Positions 7,138-13,630 of a stretch of 32,037 bases of DNA are shown here, piece after piece (the stretch's first letter is position 1; each line of letters opens with the position of its first letter). The stretch comes from Lachnospiraceae bacterium. Its GTDB lineage: Bacteria > Bacillota > Clostridia > Lachnospirales > Lachnospiraceae. Under the pieces are notes generated by a model. That model was not told the origin of the DNA, did no database searches, and saw only the letters and a list, made by a program, of their open reading frames with translations. The stretch covers positions 1-32,037 of the forward strand of contig JAFQCM010000077.1 in NCBI GenBank assembly GCA_017399445.1, in the 5' to 3' direction. Made by a program: the position numbers and the translations under genes.

Positions 7138-8067
7138 ATGAACAAAAATAAAAAACTTGCAGCAGCATTTACACTTATTGTTACCGCAGCAGCAACCATG
7201 GTGGGGGCTTACGCACTGGGAAATTTTACCACAAATGACAGTTCGGGATATGTGGATTTAAGTGAAGTAGATGAAAATAAAACTGCAAAAGCAACAGATG
7301 AGGAACAGGATAGTCAGATGCAAACAGCAAAAGCAGAGGAGAAAGAAAGTGAATTCGGACTGGATAACATAATGGATGCCACAGATGAGTATATTGAGGA
7401 AGATGTAAGTACAGCAGAAAAGAAAAGTGATGCATCTACACAGGTGGCAGAAGCAACAGAAACAGCCGATAATACACAGACAGCAGAAGCAACAGAATCA
7501 GTCCACGGTACAGAGGTGGCAACAAATACTACAGAAAATCAGACTACAGAAGAAAATCATCAGGAAGCTGAAATAAGTAAAACAGCAGGAGATGAAACCG
7601 CTCAGGTAATGTCTTCTTCTGCAGTAAATGAAACTGCTTCTACAAATTTAAGTTTTTCAGCAGAGGAAAAATTACTTTGGCCGGTAGAAGGAAATGTAAT
7701 CATGAATTACAGCATGGATAAAACAGTATATTTTGCAACACTTGACCAGTATAAATACAATCCGGCACTGATTATCGGATGTGAGGCAGGAAATAGTGTA
7801 AAAGCAGCGGCAGATGGAAAAGTAGTATCTATAGAAAATCTAGATGAAACAGGAACTACCATGACTGTAGATTTGGGAGACGGATATCAGGCAATTTATG
7901 GTCAGCTAAAAGATGTTACATTAAAGGCAGGAGACACTTGCAAAGCAGGAGATGTGCTTGGAAGTGTAAATGAGCCATCCAGATACTATTTAAAAGAAGG
8001 AAGCAATCTTTACTTTGAAATAGAAAAAGAGGGTTCCGCCATAAATCCTTTGGATTATTTAAATTAA
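7138..8067 (+). CDS. spoIIQ: SpoIIQ-like forespore protein with a histidine-free LytM (M23) domain
   Basis: 309 residues from the ATG at 7138, which has GAGGTG 5 bases upstream; an in-frame GTG at 7129 lies inside the ribosome site. One N-terminal membrane helix (residues about 6-25) is followed by a long Glu/Thr/Ala-rich linker (about 35-175) and a LytM/M23 fold (about 180-305: LWPVEGNVIMNYS, VKAAADGKVVSIEN, AGDVLGSV, SNLYFEIEKEGSAINPLDYL). The zinc ligands of active M23 enzymes (HxxxD and HxH) are absent; the fold contains no histidine at all. This resembles Bacillus SpoIIQ, a catalytically dead partner of SpoIIIAH that forms the channel between mother cell and forespore, rather than the zinc-binding Clostridioides version. 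Its position after spoIID supports the name. Confidence 0.88.
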   Translation: MNKNKKLAAAFTLIVTAAATMVGAYALGNFTTNDSSGYVDLSEVDENKTAKATDEEQDSQMQTAKAEEKESEFGLDNIMDATDEYIEEDVSTAEKKSDASTQVAEATETADNTQTAEATESVHGTEVATNTTENQTTEENHQEAEISKTAGDETAQVMSSSAVNETASTNLSFSAEEKLLWPVEGNVIMNYSMDKTVYFATLDQYKYNPALIIGCEAGNSVKAAADGKVVSIENLDETGTTMTVDLGDGYQAIYGQLKDVTLKAGDTCKAGDVLGSVNEPSRYYLKEGSNLYFEIEKEGSAINPLDYLN

Positions 8068-8081
8068 TTAGTATTTACAGA

Positions 8082-8122
8082 AAAATCACCTTATCGTAAA
8101 ATATTTATGGTAAGGTGATTTT
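8082..8122 (+). promoter_or_regulatory. 19-bp hairpin that ends spoIIQ and buries the ribosome site of the next gene
   Basis: The arms 8082-8100 and 8104-8122 pair at all 19 positions (two G-T pairs) around the loop ATA. The Shine-Dalgarno AAGGTG (8112-8117) is wholly inside the 3' arm, and the start ATG (8123) follows the last paired base. The 3' arm ends in TTTT, so it may also be a weak terminator. In a spoIIQ read-through transcript, translation of the next gene should be blocked unless the hairpin opens. Confidence 0.85.
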
Positions 8123-8368
8123 ATGAATTATACATATATTGTGGAATGTAGTGATGGCACTCTGTATACGGGGTGGACAAATAATCTGGAAAAGCGGATA
8201 GTAATGCACAACAGTGGAAAAGGAGCAAAATATACCAAGAGCAGGATTCCTGTAGTGTTAAGGTATTATGAGGAATTTCAGACCAAAGAAGAAGCCATGG
8301 CCAGGGAATATAGAATCAAACAGTTATCACGAAAAGAAAAATTAGAATTAATTGAGAAAAACAGTTGA
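8123..8368 (+). CDS. GIY-YIG domain protein (UPF0213/YhbQ-YazA type)
   Basis: 81 residues, the full length of the small stand-alone GIY-YIG family. The defining motif is [19 protein letters not shown] with the YIV...YTG pair, followed by [23 protein letters not shown] and a C-terminal helix [22 protein letters not shown]. Arg25, in LEKRIVMHN, and the late Glu fit the nuclease core. Members are putative structure-specific nucleases with poorly defined roles. The stop codon (8366-8368) lies inside the -35 box of the perR promoter. Its ribosome site is buried in the preceding hairpin, so translation is probably controlled. Confidence 0.88.
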   Translation: MNYTYIVECSDGTLYTGWTNNLEKRIVMHNSGKGAKYTKSRIPVVLRYYEEFQTKEEAMAREYRIKQLSRKEKLELIEKNS

Positions 8369-8393
8369 CAAATGAGAATCTTTCATGTATATT
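8365..8393 (+). promoter_or_regulatory. Sigma-A promoter of the perR-reverse rubrerythrin operon
   Basis: TTGACA, 17-base spacer, TATATT: a consensus -35 and near-consensus -10. It overlaps the stop codon of the upstream gene and the operator follows three bases downstream. Confidence 0.9.
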
Positions 8394-8395
8394 AA

Positions 8396-8414
8396 AATAG
8401 TAATCATTACTATT
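8396..8414 (+). promoter_or_regulatory. Perfect palindromic Per/Fur-type box
   Basis: AATAGTAAT C ATTACTATT, a perfect 9-1-9 inverted repeat close to the PerR box TTATAATnATTATAA. It covers the expected transcription start, so bound repressor would block initiation and open the operon when peroxide oxidises PerR. The regulator is encoded just downstream, so autoregulation is likely. Confidence 0.85.
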
Positions 8415-8438
8415 GTTGATAAACGAAAGGAGAAATAT

Positions 8439-8825
8439 ATGCAGCAGCTTAAATACAGCAGACAGAGAGAATCTATTAAGAACTTTCTAATGTCAAGAAC
8501 AGATCATCCTACTGCTGATGTTGTGTATACCAATGTACGGAAAGAGTATCCGAACATTAGCCTTGGAACAGTTTACCGTAATCTATCCCTTCTTGCAGAA
8601 ATTGGTGAGATTATGAAAATTTCAACGGGGGATGGTCCGGACCGTTTTGATGGGAATCCGCTCCCACATTATCATTTTATCTGTAAAAATTGCAGTAGTG
8701 TAATAGATCTTCAAATGGAGAGTATCGATGAAATTAATGAAAAGGCAAATGCTAATTTTAATGGAATCGTAGAAGGTCATATGGCATATTTTTATGGAAC
8801 CTGTGAAAGTTGTAAACAAAATTAA
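8439..8825 (+). CDS. perR: Fur-family peroxide-responsive repressor (PerR)
   Basis: 128 residues from the ATG at 8439, which has AAAGGAG upstream; the frame extends further but that part overlaps the promoter and operator. Residues 1-75 form the winged helix ([18 protein letters not shown] is the recognition region). The C-terminal part carries the metal ligands: [12 protein letters not shown] with the regulatory His pair, and two structural zinc CxxC motifs, CKNC and CESC. An Asp in SIDEINEK stands where PerR has Asp104 (Fur has Glu), favouring PerR over Fur. It senses peroxide through iron-catalysed histidine oxidation and represses peroxide-defence genes, here the rubrerythrin 28 bases downstream. 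Confidence 0.9.
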   Translation: MQQLKYSRQRESIKNFLMSRTDHPTADVVYTNVRKEYPNISLGTVYRNLSLLAEIGEIMKISTGDGPDRFDGNPLPHYHFICKNCSSVIDLQMESIDEINEKANANFNGIVEGHMAYFYGTCESCKQN

Positions 8826-8853
8826 TTTTTTATATCGAAAGGAGAAATTTAAA

Positions 8854-9396
8854 ATGAAAAAGTACGTTTGTCAGGTATGTGGATATGTTCACGAAGGAAA
8901 TGAAGCACCAGAGGCTTGCCCAATCTGTAAAGCTCCAGCAGAAAAGTTTACAGAACAGAGCGAAGAAAGAACATGGGCTGCAGAACATGTGGTAGGAGTT
9001 GCACAGGGTGTAAGTGAAGATATTCTTGCAGATTTAAGAGCTAACTTCGAAGGAGAATGTTCTGAGGTAGGTATGTATCTTGCAATGGCAAGAGTTGCAC
9101 ATAGAGAAGGATATCCTGAGATTGGATTATACTGGGAAAAAGCAGCTTGGGAAGAAGCTGAACATGCAGCAAAATTTGCTGAATTATTAGGAGAAGTAGT
9201 AACAGACAGCACAAAGAAAAACCTGGAAATGAGAGTAGATGCTGAAAACGGTGCTACAGCAGGTAAATTCGACCTTGCGAAACGTGCTAAAGAGCAGAAT
9301 CTGGATGCAATTCATGATACAGTACATGAAATGGCTAGAGACGAAGCTAGACATGGCAAGGCTTTTGAAGGTCTGTTGAAGAGATACTTCGGATAA
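8854..9396 (+). CDS. Reverse rubrerythrin (rubredoxin domain N-terminal, ferritin-like domain C-terminal)
   Basis: 180 residues; ATG after AAAGGAGAAA. Residues 1-36 form a rubredoxin-type Fe(Cys)4 site (CQVCGY and CPICKAP). Residues about 45-180 are the four-helix ferritin-like domain with its di-iron Glu/His ligands ([59 protein letters not shown]). The domain order is opposite to classical rubrerythrin and marks the clostridial 'reverse' class, which reduces hydrogen peroxide and oxygen using NADH-derived electrons. It is cotranscribed with perR and so should be peroxide-induced. A strong terminator follows. Confidence 0.93.
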   Translation: MKKYVCQVCGYVHEGNEAPEACPICKAPAEKFTEQSEERTWAAEHVVGVAQGVSEDILADLRANFEGECSEVGMYLAMARVAHREGYPEIGLYWEKAAWEEAEHAAKFAELLGEVVTDSTKKNLEMRVDAENGATAGKFDLAKRAKEQNLDAIHDTVHEMARDEARHGKAFEGLLKRYFG

Positions 9397-9481
9397 TTTT
9401 GGGAAAGAATATTCCAATAGAAAATTGCATATGCCATAATGGCAATAGGCAAAAAGAAATGAGAGTCCATACGGACAAAAC

Positions 9482-9520
9482 GAATCCCCATGAGTGGCAA
9501 CCTCATGGGGATTCTTGTTT
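9482..9520. terminator. Strong terminator after reverse rubrerythrin
   Basis: GAATCCCCATGAG, 7-base loop, CTCATGGGGATTC, then TTGTTT: a perfect 13-bp stem. Read on the other strand it is followed by GTTTTG, so it may also help end the minus-strand esterase transcript. Confidence 0.88.
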
Positions 9521-9565
9521 AATTATTTTGGATTGATGAAATCTTTAAAATCAATGTTGTATATA

Positions 9566-10471
9566 TCAATCACATAATTCACGAATAAATTGTTCCTCTA
9601 TATCCAAGACCTCTTTACTCCAAAATTCTCTTCCTCCATGATGTGCCCCAAGTACTTGATAAAAGACAGCCTCCTTGTTAGCTGATATTAAAGCTTCAAA
9701 AAGTTCACACCCTTGTCCAAAAGGAACTAATTCATCATTGGTTCCATGAAACATAAGAATTGGCGGAATTTCTCTTTCTTTCTGAACATAATTAGCCACA
9801 ATAGTAGGTTTCACCAGTTCGAGATGTTCCAATACCGTCTTTCCTCCAATTTCACAACCTTCCGGACTGTCTGGTGTGCGGTGATCCTGGGAAGAAGGTT
9901 CATCATTCATGGTTAAAAAGTTTGTGGGGCCATACAAATCAATGACACCTTTTACAATTGGTTTATTGCTTCGCCTGCCATCTTCCTCTAATTCATTAAT
10001 TCCATAAGAAAAGCTAGCAATCATAGCAGTATGAGCTCCAGAAGAGTCCCCCATTAAAAATACATTTTCAGGATTAATATTATATTTTTTAGCATGTTCC
10101 TTCATAAAGTGAACACCTGCTTTGGCATCCAATGCCTGGGCAGGGAATATGGCACATTCAGAACCACGATATTCTAATGCAGCAACTACAAAACCTCTTT
10201 GTGCCAAATAGCTTAACTGAGGAATTCGTTCCTTGACATTTTGTTCATGGAATGCAGAACCTGGAATATATACAATGCATGGTAATTCATCTTTTGCATC
10301 AATTGGACCAATAATTTGTAAGTGCAATTTTCTGCCTGCCCGTTCCACATATACCACATCTTCGTGATAATAAATTTCATAATTGTCTACTTTAGGTTCC
10401 ATTGGTATCATGCCGGCAGCAGAAGCTGTGCTCATTGGAAAATCTTCTCGTTTTACGTTTAATGGTTCCAT
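9566..10471 (-). CDS. Alpha/beta-hydrolase, BD-FAE/esterase-lipase type
   Basis: 301 residues; ATG at 10471 after AAAAGGAGG. No signal peptide, so cytoplasmic. The core begins CIVYIPGSAFHEQ (oxyanion loop region). The catalytic triad can be read: Ser143 in GDSSGAHTAM, Asp246 in HGTNDELVP, and His277 or His278 in GAHHGGREFW. The layout fits the carboxylesterase branch that includes acetyl-xylan and feruloyl esterases and kynurenine formamidase-like proteins; the substrate cannot be fixed from sequence. The gene is single and diverges from the ABC operon. Confidence 0.85.
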   Translation of the reverse strand: MEPLNVKREDFPMSTASAAGMIPMEPKVDNYEIYYHEDVVYVERAGRKLHLQIIGPIDAKDELPCIVYIPGSAFHEQNVKERIPQLSYLAQRGFVVAALEYRGSECAIFPAQALDAKAGVHFMKEHAKKYNINPENVFLMGDSSGAHTAMIASFSYGINELEEDGRRSNKPIVKGVIDLYGPTNFLTMNDEPSSQDHRTPDSPEGCEIGGKTVLEHLELVKPTIVANYVQKEREIPPILMFHGTNDELVPFGQGCELFEALISANKEAVFYQVLGAHHGGREFWSKEVLDIEEQFIRELCD

Positions 10472-10500
10472 TATGTTTGCCTCCTTTTTATTTTGTAGTT

Positions 10501-10509
10501 ATTATAACA
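10501..10509 (-). promoter_or_regulatory. Extended -10 promoter of the esterase gene
   Basis: On the minus strand TGTTATAAT: a consensus TATAAT with the TGn extension, about 30 bases before the start codon. The -35 is weak, as is common for extended -10 promoters. Confidence 0.6.
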
Positions 10510-10858
10510 AATATAGGTCGTTGTTTCTATTATTCTGCTGAATTTTTTAAGTAAAGATTGTTGTGAAAGTTACTGTTCACTCATATGCTTAACACCTGCT
10601 GTCAAGCATATGCCAAGAAGTGACGCTGACAAGATTTCAGCCCCATGTATCAAAGATGCATTTTTAATGGGCTTTGTGAAAAACATTGGATTGTATCCAC
10701 AATTATAAAAGAAATCTGAAAAAAATTGTAAAATCTGGGTTCAGTGAACGGCTCAACTGGACGATACAATAAAAACATCGCTCAACTCAGCGGTGCAGGC
10801 AGCAAAAAGCCTGAGTTAGTGAAGCAATCAATATACATTTAACAAGGAGGGAGAAAAA
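10510..10858. other. Structured non-coding region before the ABC exporter operon
   Basis: About 350 bases without a clear gene. (a) CATATGCTT and AAGCATATG (10582-10590, 10604-10612) form a 9-bp stem, which can extend outward through TCACT/AGTGA with bulges. (b) AACTCAG (10784-10790) pairs with CTGAGTT (10811-10817), while the alternative CAGGC (10796-10800) with GCCTG (10809-10813) excludes it: two competing folds just before the ribosome site AAGGAGGGAG. (c) One minus frame (10740 down to 10570) is open, with a possible 38-codon ORF from 10686. No U-tract and no known riboswitch consensus was recognised. It may be a leader RNA, a dispersed repeat, or both. Confidence 0.45.
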
Positions 10859-11908
10859 GTGGTAATTGAAGTAAACAACGTATCAAAAGAATTCGTCTCA
10901 CCCAAAAAGTACCCAGGTTTAAAAGGTGCAATTAAGGGGCTTTTTTCTAATGAAAAAGTAAGAAAAATGGCAGTAGATGACATTTCCTTTTCTATTGAAG
11001 AGGGAGAAATTGTAGGTTACATAGGTAGTAATGGAGCGGGAAAATCCACTACTATTAAAATGATGACTGGAATTTTAACACCAACTTCCGGACAATGTCT
11101 TATTCGCGGCATTGATCCAAGTAAAGAACGAAAGAAAAATGCCCAGAATATAGGCGTTGTTTTCGGTCAGAGAACTCAGTTATGGTGGGATTTACCTTTA
11201 AGCGAATCATTTTCAATTTTAAAAGAAATTTACAATGTAAGCGATGAAGATTATGAATCTCAGATGAAATTTCTAAATGAAGTCTTAGAACTAGAAGAGT
11301 TCTGGACCAGACCAGTACGAAATCTCTCTCTGGGACAAAGAATGAGGGCTGACTTAGGAGCAGCATTATTACATAATCCAAAGGTGCTTTACTTAGATGA
11401 ACCTACCATTGGTTTGGACCTGGTAGTAAAGGACAATATCCGAAAAGCAATTCGGGAAATTAACCAGAAATATAAAACAACGGTTATTTTAACTACCCAT
11501 GATATTGAAGACATCGAGGAACTTTGCAGTCGAATTATTATTATTGATGATGGAAAGAAAATATATGATGGTTCTTTGGAAAATCTGAAAGAAAAATATG
11601 GTGTTACAAGAAAGGTAACCATGGAAGTGAAGAATTTAAAGGAAGCTTTACAGGTAGATTTATCTTCTGATTTAAATGTATCAAAAGAAGCTTATGAAGT
11701 AACAACAGATAAGGCAACCAACAGCGTGGAAGTGACTTTTGATAAGCACTGTTTAAGTATTTCAGATGTAATTGCACAGTATATGAAACGTACTGAGGTA
11801 AAAGATATTCAAATTCAGGAAACAGAGTTATCTGAAATTGTAAAAGAAATATATAACCATGGAATGGAAAAAGAAACAAAACAAAGTGAAGAAGGCATGG
11901 TGAGTTAG
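10859..11908 (+). CDS. ABC transporter ATP-binding protein (ABC-2/DUF990-type exporter)
   Basis: 349 residues; GTG start 7 bases after AAGGAGGGAG. Cytoplasmic nucleotide-binding subunit. Walker A GSNGAGKSTT, Q-loop in VVFGQRTQLWW, signature LSLGQRMRAD, Walker B VLYLDEPTIGLD and the H-loop THDIED are all intact. A C-terminal extension (about residues 245-349) follows the ATPase domain. The signature LSLGQR (in place of LSGGQ) and the VxFGQRTQLWWDLP segment are typical of the uncharacterised 'NatA-like' ATPases paired with two DUF990/ABC-2 permeases. The two permeases follow with gaps of 1 and 3 bases, so the three genes form one operon. The substrate is unknown. Confidence 0.92.
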   Translation: MVIEVNNVSKEFVSPKKYPGLKGAIKGLFSNEKVRKMAVDDISFSIEEGEIVGYIGSNGAGKSTTIKMMTGILTPTSGQCLIRGIDPSKERKKNAQNIGVVFGQRTQLWWDLPLSESFSILKEIYNVSDEDYESQMKFLNEVLELEEFWTRPVRNLSLGQRMRADLGAALLHNPKVLYLDEPTIGLDLVVKDNIRKAIREINQKYKTTVILTTHDIEDIEELCSRIIIIDDGKKIYDGSLENLKEKYGVTRKVTMEVKNLKEALQVDLSSDLNVSKEAYEVTTDKATNSVEVTFDKHCLSISDVIAQYMKRTEVKDIQIQETELSEIVKEIYNHGMEKETKQSEEGMVS

Positions 11909-11909
11909 C

Positions 11910-12731
11910 ATGAAAAAAGGAAGATGGAGGATTTATCTGCCCTTTACACTAAATGAGATCAAAAGCAATCTGGCATACAAGGGGAGTTTTTACTTGTTTA
12001 TTTTGTGCAGTTGTTTTGGGGCATTTATTTCCTATTATTTATGGATGGCAATTTATGGAAGTTCAGAAACTGGTGTGTTAGGCGGACTTACCAGAAATGA
12101 AATGATTCTATATGTGTTTATGACATACGTTACATCCAATATTGTTAATGTTGGAGTGGTAGGCTACATAGAAAATGATGTAAGAGAAGGGGCAGTAGTC
12201 ATGAATCTGATTAAGCCTATAGACTACCGACTAAGCCTGATTTCTAAAGCATTAGGCGTTGTTGTTTATCGTTTTCTGGCTCCATCCATTTTTGTATGGA
12301 TCGGACTGGAAATATATAAGGTAACAGTTCTAGGCATGAAAGTGGTTTCTGTGAAAGATGCATTATTATATTTGCTTAGTGCATTTTTCAGTGTATTAAT
12401 CTATCAGCTGTTTGACTTCTGCTTTGGATTGATGGCATTTGTAACAACTTATATGTTTGGATTAAAAATGGCAAAAAATGCATTGGTTGGCTTTCTGACA
12501 GGACAGCTGATTCCAATTAGCTTTTTTCCGGAAGTATTTCAGAAAGTATTTGATTTTCTTCCGTTTTCCTCTATGATATATACACCGGTTATGGTATATC
12601 TTGGAAAATATTCAGGAGAAGCATTGGCAGCAGTATTATTGCGACAGGTATTTTGGATTGTATTGCTGTATGTGTTAGGAACATTTCTTTGGCAAAAGAT
12701 AACCAAACGTCTGATTGTGCTGGGAGGTTAG
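11910..12731 (+). CDS. ABC-2 family transporter permease, first subunit
   Basis: 273 residues; the ATG lies one base after the ATPase stop, so translation is coupled. Six hydrophobic segments typical of ABC-2 exporters, for example LFILCSCFGAFISYYLWMAIYG near residues 30-50 and LLYLLSAFFSVLIYQLFDFCFGLMAFV in the middle. The N-terminal RIYLPFTLNEIKSNLAYKGSFY and the segment ENDVREGAVVMNLIKPIDYRLSLISKALG resemble the conserved cytoplasmic region of DUF990-type permeases. It probably forms a heterodimer with the next product. Confidence 0.87.
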   Translation: MKKGRWRIYLPFTLNEIKSNLAYKGSFYLFILCSCFGAFISYYLWMAIYGSSETGVLGGLTRNEMILYVFMTYVTSNIVNVGVVGYIENDVREGAVVMNLIKPIDYRLSLISKALGVVVYRFLAPSIFVWIGLEIYKVTVLGMKVVSVKDALLYLLSAFFSVLIYQLFDFCFGLMAFVTTYMFGLKMAKNALVGFLTGQLIPISFFPEVFQKVFDFLPFSSMIYTPVMVYLGKYSGEALAAVLLRQVFWIVLLYVLGTFLWQKITKRLIVLGG

Positions 12732-12734
12732 AAA

Positions 12735-13538
12735 ATGAAAGAATTAAAAAGATATGGCAGATTATATAAAGTGTTTGTGGCACAGTTTTTTAAATATTTA
12801 GTACAGTCAAAAGCAGATTTTTTCATTGGACTTATGGGATTTTTCTTAACCCAGGCAGCGGGAATTGCTTTTCTTTATCTAGTATTTGAACAGATTCCAA
12901 CTTTGGCAGACTGGACATTGCCACAACTTATTTTTATCTATGGATTTGCCCAGATACCAAGAGGAATTGACCATCTGTTTACAGATAATATCTGGATGGT
13001 GGCCTGGTGGTATGTGGTAAATGGACAGTTTGATCGTTATATGCTGCGGCCAATGAATCTGTTTTTTCAGGTGATTTGTGAAAAACTTCAGCCGGATGCT
13101 TTAGGAGAATTAATGGTAGGGATACTTTTACTGATAATTTCTTTGTCAAATGGAGTGATAACAGTCAGTGGAACAAAAATCCTGTTATTTATTATATCCA
13201 TGATTGCAGGCGCTGTGATTTATACTTCTGTAAAATTATTGTTTGCTTCCTTTGCATTCTGGATGAAAGTCAGCGGACCGGTTCTGTATACAGCGTACCA
13301 GTTAGCTGATTTTGCAAAATATCCTACCGAAATTTATGCAAAAGGAATTCGCTTTATGATTACCTGGATTATTCCATTTGGTTTCGTGGCTTATCTCCCA
13401 GCAAGCTACTTCTTAAAGCCGGGAGTGAGTGCATGGAGTACCATTGGAGTGGAATGTGTACTGGCGGTAGTATTTTTTGCAATTGCTTACGGAGTATTTC
13501 ATTTTGGAACCAGAGCTTATGAAAGTGCTGGGAACTAA
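12735..13538 (+). CDS. ABC-2 family (DUF990-type) transporter permease, second subunit
   Basis: 267 residues; ATG after GGGAGGTTAGAAA, three bases from the previous stop. Six predicted membrane segments; the segment NIWMVAWWYVVNGQFDRYMLRPMNLFFQV is the conserved DUF990 region, corresponding to ENDVREGAVVMNLIKPIDYRL of the first permease. Two unequal permeases plus one ATPase is the usual composition of this exporter class. The operon ends at the terminator 22 bases downstream. No peptide, resistance or two-component gene lies beside it, so the cargo cannot be inferred. Confidence 0.87.
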   Translation: MKELKRYGRLYKVFVAQFFKYLVQSKADFFIGLMGFFLTQAAGIAFLYLVFEQIPTLADWTLPQLIFIYGFAQIPRGIDHLFTDNIWMVAWWYVVNGQFDRYMLRPMNLFFQVICEKLQPDALGELMVGILLLIISLSNGVITVSGTKILLFIISMIAGAVIYTSVKLLFASFAFWMKVSGPVLYTAYQLADFAKYPTEIYAKGIRFMITWIIPFGFVAYLPASYFLKPGVSAWSTIGVECVLAVVFFAIAYGVFHFGTRAYESAGN

Positions 13539-13560
13539 GAAAAATAATTCTGATATAAAA

Positions 13561-13600
13561 ACAGCAGAAAAGATAAAGTCTTTTCTGCTGTATCGTTTTA
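13561..13600. terminator. Bidirectional terminator between the ABC operon and the amidase lipoprotein gene
   Basis: ACAGCAGAAAAGA, loop TAAAG, TCTTTTCTGCTGT: a perfect 13-bp stem, followed by GTTTTAT on the plus strand and by TTTTTAT on the minus strand. It serves both convergent operons. Confidence 0.88.
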
Positions 13601-13630
13601 TATTCTATGTTATTTGTAGAGCTAGTATTT

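Noticed and set aside
9430..9442. Palindrome TGCCATAATGGCA after reverse rubrerythrin
   Set aside because: Short, single and with no promoter nearby; likely incidental in the 3' untranslated region.
10582..10612. Hairpin CATATGCTT/AAGCATATG as an intrinsic terminator
   Set aside because: No T run follows on either strand.
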